Shown: positions 25,680 through 38,582 of the stretch, one piece after another
Numbering within the stretch: the stretch's first letter is position 1
How the letters are laid out: each line of letters starts with the position of its first letter
From: Paramecium pentaurelia
Lineage: Eukaryota; Ciliophora; Oligohymenophorea; Peniculida; Parameciidae
NCBI GenBank assembly: GCA_905183005.1
Contig: CAJJDO010000062.1
Coordinates: 300,553 to 364,552, forward strand
DNA length: 64,000 bases
Reading direction: 5' to 3'
The notes under the pieces: generated by a model
Told to the model about the DNA's origin: nothing
The model's database searches: none
What the model saw: the letters and a program-made list of their open reading frames with translations, nothing else
Program-made: the position numbers and the translations under genes

Positions 25680-27270
25680 TCATAAATTTGGTTTTTTTAG
25701 TTCCATTCTATTATCATTGAAATTAGCTTTATTCTCTTTTTCTTATTATGTTTATTCTTATTGTTCCAATGCTAATTAATATTTTTCTAAAGATTCTTAG
25801 ACAATTTTTGTAGCTTTATTGAAGCAAAAATGGAAAGTCTCTATAAATGTGTCCATGTGTCTAAAATTAATATTAGAATTGATACTCTTTAGTATGTTAT
25901 GGTTACAAATTGACTCTTAATCTAGCCTATCCCATTCTTACAATAGGGTATTCTATTCCATTACAATGAATTCCTTCATCAATCATTAATCTTGTGACTA
26001 CTCTACAAACTAATTCATTTCCAATCAATAAAGGTAAAATTGGAGATGGATAACCAATTATTTAATAACCTCTGGCATTAAGTTCTTTTTTCATATAATT
26101 ATAATTCTCCAAAACTTTAATTCTCAATCTATTACCCACTTCACTCTTGAGTATTCTTAATTGAGCTAAAGCAGTAGCACATTAAACTGGATTCACTGAA
26201 TTAGTGAACATATAGGCTGATGAGAAGAATTTAAGATAATCTATAACTTCAAATGAATTGCAAGCAACCCATCCAACATTTGTGGATAAACATTTTGATC
26301 CTCCAGACATTAATAATACATTAGAGAAATCTTATAGACCTTATAATTCAAATACTCCCTTGCCTATATTATAAATTTAATTGAATACCAGTCTTTCCCA
26401 TACATCCAAAATCGTGAGCACAATCAATCAACAAAAATGCCTCATATTTCAAGGTCAATTTTTATAAAGCCACCAAATCAGTATAATCACTATCCATACT
26501 AAACAAACCCTCAGTAACTACGAGAATACAAGCATTAGGATTTGCAGTTCTAATTTCTGATACTTTTTTCTCCATTGCTTCTAAACACAAATGTGGAACT
26601 CTTGAAACATTCTTTGTAGCTGCAAATGCTCCTTCAGTGAGACAATTATGACATAATTCATCCATAACCACAAAATCATAAGGTCTATTTATTATACAAT
26701 ACAAATACCTTATCAAACCTTTGATTATTCCAAATCCTGCCAACCATCCAGCACTATAAAGAATTACTTCTTTCATTCCCCAATAATCCTTCAATTCCTC
26801 TTTTAATTACATATAATATTTTGATGCACCAAATGCTAAAGGTGCTCCACAAGAATTTACTGAGTAATCCTAAGCAGCATTCATAGCTGCTTCCTTAAAT
26901 AATTTTAAAAATCAAATACTTTTGCTTATTCATTTGTACATAATCCTAAGTAATCAGCAGATGCAAAGTTGATACCATAAAATATATCTCCATAATCGTC
27001 CATTCCTAATTTTAAACATAATTTTTACCATAACATTCTTGAGCAGGTGGTGACATATTTCTTCTCTCATAAAGAAGTATTTTCTATTTTCTCAATGATC
27101 CCACTAAATTCTAAAATCCCTTCACTCTCTCAAACAAATTCTAAAATTACAAAACATTAAACAACCTTTCCTTCTACATTTTTATATTCCAAATGACTCA
27201 ATTTCATATTCGAGATTGTTATACTTCTATCAAACTCTTAATTTGTATTCAAACTTGGGTATTTTTGCAT
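25680..27270 (-). CDS. Alpha-oxoamine synthase family PLP enzyme (serine palmitoyltransferase / KBL type)
   Basis: This family condenses an amino acid with an acyl-CoA using pyridoxal phosphate. The start MQKYPSLNTNQEFDRS at 27268-27270 has an in-frame TGA just upstream. Visible: NFASADYLGLC, CGAPLAFGAS, VILYSAGWLAGFGIIKGLIR, the DELCHNCLTEGA turn, VVTEGLFSMDSD, LLIDCAHDFGCMGKTG (cofactor Asp and His), and LLMSGGSKC with the candidate Schiff-base Lys of GSK. Introns of about 25, 23, 26 and 25 nt restore the frame (near 27135, 27030, 26920 and 26375). Substrate cannot be decided: serine palmitoyltransferase, aminolevulinate synthase and KBL are all possible. The N-terminal VGSLRKQKILLYERRN favours a sphingolipid-type enzyme only weakly. 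Confidence 0.88.
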
Positions 27271-27431
27271 CTTCTCTCTTCCTTATTTAATTCAAATAAT
27301 AATGTTCCCTCAGAAATTCTTGATTTGAATCATTCAAAAGTACTATACAAATTTTTCGGGATTAATTAAATGCGTATTATTTTATTACATAATATTATTA
27401 AAATATGTATCTAATTTCAAATTTAAATCAA

Positions 27432-28348
27432 TCATCTCTTTTTATAAACACATGGCTATAATATTTACTACCCTAATGATTACCAATCCTTCAAATTTGG
27501 GTCTTTTTATCCCAATATTTGATATACTCTTTTTTAATTTAAAGGACCATTGAATTGACATATATCCATTATCTTTTCAAATACAAATAATACAAAATGA
27601 CTATTATGTTCATCCTACTCATTTAATTTAATCACATTACTCTTTTTAATATTTTCATTCCCATTCCTGTAATTAAATTCACAAAATTATCAATTGTATT
27701 CATCCGACTCTTTACTTCAGCTATTATTAAATATCCATTCTTCTTTAAAACTCGAAATGCTTCCCCCAAATAATCCAAATAATTTACTCCCATCAAAGAC
27801 AATGAAAAAATAGCTACATCACAACTACAATTATCCATAGGCAAATTAGATATATCTGTCTCTATTATGAATGGTTTCAATCCAACAAAATCAAAACTTT
27901 TTACAGTTATCAACTTATTCAATCTCTTGTCTTTTTCAAAATGTTCCTAAATATCACCTTAACCACATCCCAAATCACAAACAACTCTATTCTAAATTTA
28001 TGCATTCTTTACAATTTTTTATTCTAAAATTATTCACTTTCTTTCAATAATTTGATAATATTCCCAACTGGACTTTCTGGCCATTTTTCTATTTATTAAG
28101 TATATCCTGTATGATAAATTTTGAATTCCTCAGGATTTTACTTAAAATGTTTCTAGGCTTCCTCACTATTTACAGTATACATATATTCATTTAATAATCT
28201 AAATTTTGATCCTTAATTCTTAAATTATCAAACCTTTTATGCGTTCTTCATCTTATTCCCATTTTCTTTATACTTTCAATTCTTTCTTATTCTTTTTACT
28301 TATATTTTACTAATTTCCACTCCTATTCCCTTTCACTTTACCAAACAT
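27432..28348 (-). CDS. RRP8: RRP8-type rRNA methyltransferase
   Basis: RRP8 is a nucleolar SAM-dependent enzyme that methylates adenine in large-subunit rRNA. The basic N-terminus MFGKVKGNRSGNQQNISKKN leads to SKFRLLNEYMYTVNSEEAW, EFKIYHTGYTQQ and EKWPESPVGNII, the typical family entry. SAM motif I is VVCDLGCGQGDI; then FIIETDISNLPMDNCSCDVA, FSLSLMGVNYLDYLGEAFRV and YLIIAEVKSR. A 22-nt intron near 28224-28245 and a 26-nt intron near 27614-27639 are needed to keep the frame; one more splice is probably unplaced because the length is not a whole number of codons. It ends CVYKKR at TGA 27432-27434. Confidence 0.9.
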
Positions 28349-28404
28349 TAAAATATAATTTCTAATTAATACAACAATTATCCTATAAAATATATATTCA
28401 ATAA

Positions 28405-29888
28405 TCAAAAATTTTTTTTGTTTTAAAATACATAAAGTATTTGAGTAATTAAGTTTAATTATAATTTTTTTTTTTTGGAATCATATCAGAGGAAATCATA
28501 GATTTCAAATTTCTATACTTTTGAGGAAATTCTATGGATTGAATATTTGAACATAATTCATTCTTCCTTATTTATCCATGTGAATCAAAATTGTTTATCA
28601 AATTAGTATATGCATAATATAAACGAGCTATTGAAGAAGTAAATTTTTTTTCATTGAACTAAACAGTGCTCTTACAGAAATAGACTATTTTCTTAGTAGC
28701 CATAATTTCCAATTACTTTAAATCTTTCATTAAATAACTAATCACAAGTATTTAAAATAACAAAGAGAATATGAAAAAGGTTCCAAATAATTTTACACAC
28801 AAATTGATTGAATCATTTTGAAAACCAATCTATTTAGTGTAAATTTCTTGTTGCTAACTTAAATATTAACTTCCATCATAAACTACAAATAAGAAATAAT
28901 TTAATTCACTCAGTTCAGTTCTTAAGACTATAATATTTTTCTAATAAACACTGTTGTATATATAAAAAATATTTTAATCTTTTTAAATTAGATTATTCCA
29001 ATCAGTTTCATTAAAGCCTGTTAAACTTTAATTGTACATTTTTATTAAAACCTTAACGCCATTAGCATAAAGATCACTAATGACAATGTTACCTCTGTTA
29101 TCCACTATATAATACTATGATGTATTGGTTTAAATCTTGGGCATTCTTGTAAAATCTAAGTCCTGTCCAATCAACCCTTCAAATTGAGTATGAGTCAAAT
29201 TTGTAGTTTATGAAATGAAAACTACATCAATCCATGAAACATAAGGATCACTAACTATTACCTATTTACCTGTTCCCATTTTAGCCATATGATCTCTATA
29301 CCATTACCTAGTATGTGGGTAATAATTTTAGAGTGCGTATCCTCTATTTTAAGTAAAGAACTGTTCATCTCCTACATGGGCTATAAGTGTTATTAATTAA
29401 AGATCATAAATTCTTAGAGTTTCAGTTAATAGGGAAGTTAATTTTAATATATTCTCATATTTACTAATATTTAACCCATTTGTCATATTACAAAAAGCAT
29501 AGCAAAAAGAAAAAAAATACGCGTATGAATCATTGTATTACTAATTATTTAAACAATCATATGGCTTCTCAATAAGGAAATCTTTATTTATCATCTTATA
29601 CATTTAATTAATTGATAAAAGCTGTCTTGTACTATCTTCAAACACGTCTAAAGTTGAAAATTTTTCTAAGTAACTTAGCATATTCAAATGATTGTAAGTT
29701 TCTTTTTGAAATATTTCTTACGTAATTGTCATTAATTCTTCTGTAACGATGTACAAATAAATTAAGTTGCTAAATATAAATATGATGGCACACAATAGAG
29801 TAATAACAATGTAGAAACAACAAATTTAATTGCCAATCCTCCAATTTCTACATAAGAAGTTTCTATAAATCAATTTTTTCTCAATCAT
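28405..29888 (-). CDS. Cache-type sensor membrane protein (first of three)
   Basis: Starts MIEKKLIYRNFLCRNWRIG at 29886-29888, followed by a membrane helix (CCFYIVITLLCAIIFIF) and a long outer domain. That domain ends in the dCache-like signature NYYPHTRQWYRDH and VIVSDPYVSWIDVVF. A second helix (LFGTFFIFSLLFQILVISYL) precedes a cytoplasmic tail. Family knowledge: Cache domains sense small extracellular ligands. No kinase, cyclase or other output domain is visible, so this looks like a stand-alone sensor. The stop position depends on a run of 12 T near 28465. Confidence 0.78.
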
Positions 29889-30756
29889 GAGATGTCACTT
29901 ATAAATAAGAAATTTATTTTTTAAAACATAAGGTTTTAAATGACTGAATATATACATAAAATTTTAATTATTTGATAATATTTTTATCAAGGTTCATATT
30001 ATAAAAATGTCTTTTTTAAATAGTAAGTTATAATTGAATTTTTAATTATAATATAAGGTTAGATTACATAGAATATTATTTCCAATAAATATATATCAAA
30101 AATTTTTAAAGCAAATTTCTAATTACCTATTTTAATAAATAGTTTAATAATTTAAAATCACTTTATGAAACAAATATTAATAGATTTCTAATTATTTATA
30201 TATGATTGATCCTATATTTTAAGATGTTTTATTCTAAATTAATAATTGCAATATTATATTATAATAATTATTTATAATTACTTAAAAATAATTAATATAT
30301 TTAATTTATACTCTAGAATAATTAATAATTAAAATATCTCTTCTTTAGAAATCTCTTTTATATGATTTATTAATATTAAAAAAAAAACTAAAAATTGCAT
30401 AATATGAGTTTCATTATACTAATTTCAGTAAAAATCTTAACTTTTTTATATTTGAAATTTCTAAAAGAATTTCATTTTTATGTAATTAAAATGATAATTT
30501 ATTATTATATCATATCTAAGCATTATTAAAATTATTTAATATGATTAATTCAAAAAAATCAATTACTATAAACTTATATGTATTTGTTTTGACTCAAATA
30601 TATTGAATTATTAGTTAAAATTATATTCTTATACGAAAATATCAGATAATTTATTTCCATTTGATATAAATGCAGAAATTTATTATGACTTAATACTAGA
30701 TTATGGTTAAGATTATATTGAATGAGGTTATTATTATTAATTATTAATTCATAAAA
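29889..30756. other. Divergent intergenic region, AT-rich
   Basis: Nearly 870 bp separating the minus-strand Cache-type gene from the plus-strand CDPK. It is almost pure A/T with short A and T runs and no sustained coding pattern. Both promoters should lie here; no motif is recognised. Confidence 0.6.
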
Positions 30757-32470
30757 ATGGGGAGTAGTTGTTGTAATCATCGAGAAATGAATCAATCTTA
30801 GTTATAGAAACATACTCAGATATTGACTCCAGTGATAAAATCGAATGATAATTTAGATTCCTTTTAGGATGATGACGACTTAATCATACCAATGCAAAAA
30901 TATACAACCTTAAGTGCAGTTTCAAAAATTGAACTTGATTTTACATAAGTTACACATCAGACAAAGATGAAGAAGACAATTTAATTACCAGTTGCTAGGA
31001 AATCAGTAAAAATTAGTTATGATAATTTTATTACAATGAAACAAGGAGAATGGCATGAATAATATAGCATTTTGAAAAAACTAGGTTAAGGTAGTTATGG
31101 ATGTGTATGGTTGGGTAAACATAATAAGACTGGCATATTGAGAGCACTAAAGTAAATAAAAAAGGATTCTTTGTTATTTGAAGATCAATAAAGAATGTTA
31201 TCAGAGCTTAATATTCTTAAATCTCTAGATCATCCAAATATTGTACGAGTTTTTGAATGTTTTTAAGAAGATGAACAATATGTAGTTGTTACAGAGTATA
31301 TTAATTTCAATAATTAAGATATCTTCCAGGAGGAGAGTTATTCGAAAGAATAAAGAAACTCTAGATTTTTAGTGAAAGAATGGCAGCTGATTATATCAAA
31401 CAAATATTATAAGCAGTTAGTTATTGTCATGAGAAATAAATTGTTCATAGGTATTGATATTATATTTTAAATCTTAATTAGAGATTTAAAACCAGAGAAC
31501 ATTCTATTGAGTGGATAAGGAGAAGAGATTAAAGTTATTGACTTTGGAACTTCTCGTCATTTTACTTAGAATTTCGATATGAAAAAAAGATTAGGAACTC
31601 CTTATTATATAGCTCCAGAAGTCTTAAATCAAAAATATAATGAAAAAGTAGATATTTGGTCATGTGGGGTTATTCTGTATATATTTTTATGTGGTTATCC
31701 TCCATTTGCTGGAAAGACTGATAAAGAGACTTTAGCAAAGGTTCAAGCAGGAAAATTGATATTTGATAGAAATGATTGGTCAACTGTATCAAGTGAGGCT
31801 CAAGATTTAATTAGCAAAATGTTGAATTTAGATGTTACTAAAAGATATTCTGCTCAATAGGCATTAAAACATTGTTGGATTTAGAAAAATGCTAAATAAG
31901 AAATAATTTCCTTACAATTACTTAGTAACATAGAAAAGTTTTAGGTTAATAATACATTTTATTATTAGGTATAAAGTAATTTTAAGAAAGCAGTTATGAC
32001 ATATATGGTGAGTTAAACCTTACATAGTTAAGAAATTAGTGAACTTAAAGCAACTTTTAATGCTCTTGATAAAAATCATGATGGAAACTTAAGTAAGCAA
32101 GAGTTGATAGCTGGTTATAGAGTATTGTTAAGAAGTAAAGAATAAGCTGAAGAAAAAGTGAATTAAATTTTAGATACTTTAGATTTAAATCATTCCAATC
32201 TTATTGATTATTCAGAGTTTATTATGGGAGCAATGAGAGTAGAAAAATTAGTTTCAATTGAAAGGATTAGATAAGCATTTCGAATGCTTGATATTGTAAT
32301 ATTTATATATATTTTAGAATGGAGATGGATATATTTCAAAGGAAGAACTTGAGGAAGCTATGGGGTTTTTGGAACCTGAAATATGGGAATAATTTTTAAA
32401 TGATTGTGATTTAAATAAAGATGGTAAGATATCAGAAGAAGAATTTAGTAAAATTTTAATTACCATATGA
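30757..32470 (+). CDS. Calcium-dependent protein kinase (CDPK)
   Basis: A Ser/Thr kinase activated by calcium through its own EF hands. The N-terminus MGSSCCNHREMNQ has Gly2 and Cys5/Cys6, fitting dual myristoylation and palmitoylation. Catalytic landmarks are complete: LGQGSYGCVWLG (glycine loop), LRALKQIKK (Lys), IVHRDLKPENILL, VIDFGTSRHF, GTPYYIAPEVL and DIWSCGVILYIFLCGYPPF. EF hands include LDKNHDGNLSKQEL, LDLNHSNLIDYSEF, a third split by an intron (NGDGYISKEEL) and CDLNKDGKISEEEF. Introns lie at 31296-31318, 31451-31481 and 32296-32317 (23, 31 and 22 nt); the middle one splits the HRD Arg codon. The spliced length is exactly 546 codons. Confidence 0.97.
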
Positions 32471-32504
32471 TAATAATTTTCTAAATTATCAAACTTTATC
32501 TACT

Positions 32505-35500
32505 TCATTCTTTTATTCCTAAAGCCCATTATAATCTATCCACTAATTTTGGACCTCCAATATCCGAAGCAGTATTTAACATATCCCCTATTCTGCATTT
32601 TAAAGATATAATTTCTTCTTGTAATTTTTCAATTAACTAATTTGATTCTTATGCAAGTTAACTTTCAACTTAATTCTTTAATGTAGGTTAAAATGACTTT
32701 TGATTTTAATTTTCGATTTCTAACTAATTTTTTCTTTATTCTAATTCTTATATTGTTGCTTTTAGTGTAATAATTTAAATTTCATATTCTTTAATTTATT
32801 CTATCATTTTTTCATTTGCCAATTAGATTCTTTATGTATATTCTAAATTCTCTATTTACAATTTTTCTAGATTTTCTTTAGCACTTTCTAAAAATTTAAT
32901 CAAACTTTATTATTCTACTTCACTTTGTTAATATTATTATAAGTCTACCTATATTTATTATATAATATCTTCCTTTTCTCTTAGTTTTATATTATAATTT
33001 GAATTCAAATATTATAAATCTAATTTACTTTTTTCTTCTATTAATTTTATATCATCATCTTTTTAATTAATCTATCTCTTAAGTTCATTATTTTCTGACT
33101 TATATTCTTCTGTCTTTTATTCTAAACTTTAGATTTAATCAATTAAATTTTAAATTTAAAGATTTGAATTATTATTTATTTCATCTATCTATTGCTACCA
33201 TTTAAGTTTATTTATTTTATTTTCTTTATCTAATTCTTATACTTTTTATTATACTTCATTTAACAATTAATTTTAACTCTTTAATGCTAAATTCTATTCT
33301 TAAATCATATGTAATTGTTATTCCTTTTCTTTTAATGACTCTTTCATTATCTCAATTTAAGTTTCAAGTTCTTCAACTTATTTTTAAATAATTTCTTTCT
33401 CCTTTTACCATTCATCATTTTCACTAAACAGCTATTATTGTAATTCCTACAAATCATTTGTTAATTTGTTAGTAATTGAATTTTTTTCAATTTCTAGATT
33501 TTTTAATTTGCTATCCATTTCTTTTATCCTATCTTATAATGCTAATATTTATTTTTACTATTATTCCAACTACTGCTATTATTCTTAGTTCTTTTTATCA
33601 ACTAATATAAGGTTTTATTTTAAATTATTATGCAAATTTTCTAATTCTTAATTTTACTATTTTAATGTATTATTTTCAAGCTTTAACTATTCTAATTTAG
33701 ATAAACAATTCTAAAGTTAATCCTAATTTTAAGATTCCTCAATTTTAACTTTCTGTTCTAATGAAATTTAATTTTAAATTCTTAATTCTTCTTCTATTTA
33801 TTGAATTCTGTTTTAATTTTATTCATTTTATGATTATAATTCTATTTTATGGAATTTATCTTATTAATCTAATCTTTGTTTATATTCATCAATTTAAGCT
33901 TTGATTTTTTATTCTAATTATTCAATCATGGTTTACTATTCTTATATAACCTATTAATTTTAGTTTAAAATATCCTCATGTTCTTTAGCATTTCTTTGTA
34001 CTTCAGGGATCTTTTCTTGATATGATTTTAATTAAAGGTTTAAAGAATTAATTTATTCTTGAAATTCATTATTTTCCTGTTATATTGTCTTTAGCTTTTA
34101 TTCGTATTAAGATTATAAGATTTTATTTTATTCAATTTACTATAACTATTCTTAAATTAAATTCTATAATTATTAATTTGATTTTTAAGATTCTTAAATT
34201 ATCTTATCATTTTCTATAAGTTAATGACTTTAATCATTTATTATATTTTCTTGTTATTTGAGTTCATAAACAAGTTGGTTGATTTTTACATCAGCATTTG
34301 AAATTTAGTTTGAGTACTTTAACTCAATTTCTTATAACTCAGATTTCAAATTCTTTAAATTATATTATAATTTTTAATTCAAATTTTATTCATCTATTAA
34401 TTATTTGTTTTACTTTTAAATGTTGTCTTCATTAATTAATCTCTGTTATTTATATTCAGTCTCATTCTAATTTAATTAATTTGTTATTTCATTTAAATTT
34501 TTTTTTATATTTTCATTTTCTACATGTAAAAGTTAATTCTAATTTTTTAGATTTTCAAATGCTTATTTTAAATCATTAATTTCGCAATTCTTATTTTACA
34601 ATTGATTAATTAATTAATCCTATTAATTTGTACTTCTGTCTTTATATTTTTCATCTTATAATTATATTTAGGAGTTCAATAAATCTATTTCTGATTATAG
34701 TTTATAAATATTAGAATTTATTTAAGAATATAATTTAGGTAATATATTTGGAATTTATGCCTCATTATCAAAGTTTTCTAAAGTTAGAAATTATTTAATA
34801 AAAATTTAAGTTTCAGCAAAAATATCATTTATTAATTTTTACAATTTTGTTAATTATGCCTCATTACTATGGATAACTTATTTAAACTATGTTTCTCTAA
34901 TAGTTGATTATTCAATTTAAGATTCTTAAACTTTTAATTATTCTTATTATAAAATATTTGCCTATTCCAATGAAGTTTTCTCTTATTTTAATTAATTTAT
35001 TTCAGGCATTAATTATTTATATATAGTTTCAGAACAGGATTTTATTTCTTAAGAATGCTACTCTATCATCTATTTTACTTTTAATTAATTCTCATTTTAT
35101 AACTTTTAATAATCAACTATTTTTTCTTATAATTCTTTTTACAATTTTTCATTGATTATTTAAAATTCTTTTAGTTTTTATTCATTATCCTATTAAAGAG
35201 TCATTTTCATTTGATTCATTTATTGTTATTGAATCAAAATTTAAGATTACTATTCTTAAATCTTTTACTAATATTATGAAATCTATTTTGATTATTATAT
35301 ATATTTACTTATTAATCTACAATCTTTTATTGATCATTTAATGAACTATATTAAAAATGCTATTATTAAACTTATTATTCTAATTATTAAATTTAATCTT
35401 TCTATTAAATAATCTTTTTATCACTTTCATCTTTTGTTCTATTAAGTGATAAAATTTATTAATTTAATAGATTAATTTAATCCTCTAACTCCTTTATCTT

Positions 35501-36596
35501 ATTCACTAATTCTTAGTTTTTTATATTTAAATCTTAATTTAAAATATCTTTTTATTAATAAATTTCTTGATTTTATTGTAATTTTTCCTTAAAAGATCTA
35601 GCATTATCTTTTTCAATTAAAAATGCTTCTTTTAGTGTATTATATTCTTCTTACAAATTGTTTTGCTTTTATACGATCATTTTGTATTATTTAGTTAAAT
35701 TTTCATTATCGATTTATGATTATTATAAGATTTCTTATATTTATATTACTTTCTTATCATAATTCAGAATTTATTCTTAATATTTATTATTATTGATGTT
35801 TTAATCTAATTATTATTTCAAATTTTGCACTATTTATAATAATTACTCCTTTTACAATTTTTCTTTTTGAATTTCTTATAATAATAAATTATTTTAATCT
35901 TTAATTTCAGTATTCATCTTTCTTAATTCATTTAATTCTTCGCTATGTTATGAAAGATTTAATTAAGATTAAGGAATTGTAGATGTTGTAAGAACTTACT
36001 TAGATGAAACTATTGCTTGCTCAATATCGCTTATTTATGGAGTTTCATTCTAATTTTATTTAGTTGAATCAGGTTTAATTTATTGAATTTCAAAAAAGTT
36101 TTTTTTAGCTGTGCTTTCAGTTTATTATTTATCTGGTGTAGAAATTGGTTATTTTTTATCAGTAGCTTATTCTTCTGTTATTGATTATGCTTAACTAATT
36201 GTATCAATATCAACTTCTCCTAATAATATAAATTTAATTTTTGTGAATATTTTTGCATGCTTATCTGGACACTTATCTAAATGAAATTACTCATAGATAT
36301 CTATGTTTGCCATTAAAAATACCATATTTTTGTTGATTCAAATATGTTGAGAAATCTATAGAGCATTAACCTGCTGCCTTATTGCCTTTATCAGTAATTA
36401 TAACAACTGTTATTAATGCTTTTTTCTCTTGATAAATTCCATTCACTTAAAATATATTACTCTATAATGATAATGTTTCATTTATTAATGCAGTACCCTT
36501 ATTGAAATCTGCTAATTATTGTGTTTCAACTTTTTAATTTCCTACATCATATATAAATAAACATTACCTCTTTTTAAAAGTACTTACATCTTACAT
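32505..36596 (-). CDS. Long coiled-coil protein with N-terminal NT-C2 domain
   Basis: About 1,350 residues. It starts MQDVSTFKKRQCLFIYDVGN at 36594-36596. The first 150 residues match an NT-C2 (EEIG1/EHBP1 N-terminal) domain, a lipid-binding fold: QCLFIYDVGNQKVE, NGIYQEKKALITVVI and AAGQCSIDFSTYLNQ. A Ser/Thr/Gln linker follows, and then roughly 1,100 residues rich in Gln, Glu, Leu and Asn that read as continuous coiled coil. It ends ...GPKLVDRLQWALGIKE at TGA 32505-32507, convergent with the CDPK 34 bp away. Such proteins usually tether membranes to cytoskeleton; the role here is unknown. A short upstream exon is possible because NT-C2 domains normally begin a few residues earlier. Confidence 0.8.
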
Positions 36597-37438
36597 TGAA
36601 AATTTATATTAATTTAAACCTTCTCAACATGAATATTCAATTAAAATTTATATCCTTTAGGGTTCATGTTAATATAAATAAATAATTTAAAAATTTATCA
36701 GCTTTATAATATATAATTCATATTATAATATATATTATAATTTATATTATTTGAATTTTTTAATCCAATGTAAATTGGATTGAGTATTACTACTTAAGTG
36801 CTTATACTAATTGTTTTTAATTAAATTTCCACTATTTATTTGATAATATATATTACAATATTTTTGATAAATATTACTTATATAAATTTTTATAATTTGA
36901 GTAAAAAATATTTGATAAATACATTACTACTATATTGAATTTATTAGTTAACAACTCAAAGACAAAATATCATGACTTAAGCCTATTTAAAAAATTAAGA
37001 TAAGTACCATATAAAAAATAAATTTAAAGTTATAGTGTGAAATTATAATGTTATTCTTTTAATTTTAATAGTAGAATTTTTTTCATCTAGAATTATATTT
37101 AATTATTAACTTAATTTTCTAATTTTTACTATGATAACTTACGTTATTATAGAATTGAATAGTCTAATTTTATTAATTCAATTCATATAATAGTAATTGT
37201 TTTTTCAAAACAAAATAGTAAATTATATATAATATAATCAAATGATTCAATCCTTATTTATAAATTATATGATTCTATGTTAATAATAAAATATAGTATT
37301 AATATCTAAATCTAATAACTTTCTTTTTTCCTTATTACTTCTCGTTTTATCATTCTTAAACTTTTTAATTTTATTCAACTACTTTAATAGGATGTACTAA
37401 TATTAAAATAAATATCCATCAATTATGTGATGTTATAG
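36597..37438. other. Intergenic, AT-rich with palindromic tract
   Basis: About 840 bp without a coding pattern. The stretch near 36700-36770 is a string of alternating TATAAT/ATTATA units that could form imperfect hairpins. The region borders the duplicated block. Confidence 0.55.
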
Positions 37439-37553
37439 CCCTGATTATTAAAATTATTTCTTTGATATTATTTAAAAAATTTATTTTTCTAATTTCATTA
37501 TTGATTATTTTCATTATATTAATATTAACATAAATAAATTATAAATATTTTAA

Positions 37554-38168
37554 TCATGTTTTTTTTGTTTATCTTTTTCTAATAAAATTTCTTCTAATTT
37601 CATTATCAACAAATAGGTAGTGATTTTTAGAAGAAATTTAATGAGAATAAACAAAACTCTTTTCATCCTTAATATCTTTATTAGCAAAATCTAAATACTC
37701 ATTAAGATTCTTAAAGTGATGTTTAATTAAGGTTTTCCAATTGGTATTTGTTATATGATTTTTTAATTCTAAATTTTCTAACAAGGAAGCAAACTTTGAT
37801 TCTTATTCTTACAACCTATTTTTTTCTTTGGAAAACGAATCTTTTATTTATTATAATGTTTTTTGAACCCCTTCTTCAAGTGTACTAATATCAGATATAA
37901 GACTATCTAGTCTACTATTTCTGGTTTATTTTCTCACTAAAACACTTTTAGAGCATTAATATAGATGTTGCTTTGAAAGACTTGGAGAGCGAAATTAATT
38001 TAAATAGAATTCATGTTCTAATGGTGGTAATTTAACTTAGGCTTGTATTTGATCAACAAACAATTAGACATCCTATTTTGATTTAAATTTTGTTGCTTAT
38101 TTAGGAGTTGTGTTTTTTTTTTATCTTTTATAATTAAAGCATATTTCAGCATATGTGTCATCAAGCAT
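37554..38168 (-). CDS. Unrecognised coiled-coil protein (copy 1)
   Basis: A single-exon frame of exactly 205 codons (204 aa), starting MLDDTYAEICFNYKRQKKN at 38166-38168 and ending FIRKRQTKKT at TGA 37554-37556. It contains QLFVDQIQAQVKLPPLEHEF, a basic Ser-rich stretch and a coiled-coil half (LISDISTLEEGVQKTLQQIK). No family is recognised. An identical copy lies at 38698-39312, probably the same gene seen twice. Confidence 0.7.
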
Positions 38169-38581
38169 TTTAGTTATTAACAATATTTTTATAACTTATT
38201 CGCTTTATTTAAATATTATGAAATACACTTTTTAAGCATAAACTTAATATAAGAACAAAATAGATTATTAATATAGACCTTAAATTCTTCATGTACATAT
38301 ATCAAATTTAATAATTCAAGTTACGTAATTTAAAATTAATGATGTCATTTGTAATTTAAAACTATATAATCTATATAAGCTTATCTGAATATTAAGTATA
38401 AGTTTTATAAACAAAGTTTAATGATGCCTATTTATTATTTGAAGTCATTCTTAAAAACTAAACAAATTCATAATTAATATTGTTATCTGTCTATAAATAT
38501 ATATTATTTTGTTTCATTTACTTTAAGCATATTATATTATTGAAAGAATTTATTTAACTTTGCATTTAAAAGGATCACAAT
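38169..38581. other. Flank of copy 1, no gene seen
   Basis: Upstream flank of the gene at 37554-38168, ending at the assembly gap. It is AT-rich with no sustained coding frame. The same sequence occurs at 39313-39725. Confidence 0.6.
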
Positions 38582-38582
38582 N
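38582..38582. other. Assembly gap (single N)
   Basis: The only ambiguous base noticed in the window. It sits exactly between the two copies of the 1143-bp block, so it marks a scaffold join rather than a miscalled base. Confidence 0.95.

Larger units (their letters stand above)
37439..38581. repeat. Copy 1 of 1143-bp direct duplication
   Basis: This block, beginning CCCTGATTATTAAAATT and ending AAAAGGATCACAAT, recurs base for base as far as I can compare at 38583-39725, offset by 1144. A single N separates the two. Each copy contains one whole gene and flanks. The arrangement is what an unmerged contig overlap looks like. Confidence 0.93.

Noticed and set aside
36597..37438. Palindromic AT tract as a mobile element or eliminated internal sequence
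   Set aside because: Only low-complexity TATAAT repeats are seen, with no terminal inverted repeats or coding content; it cannot be separated from ordinary AT-rich spacer.
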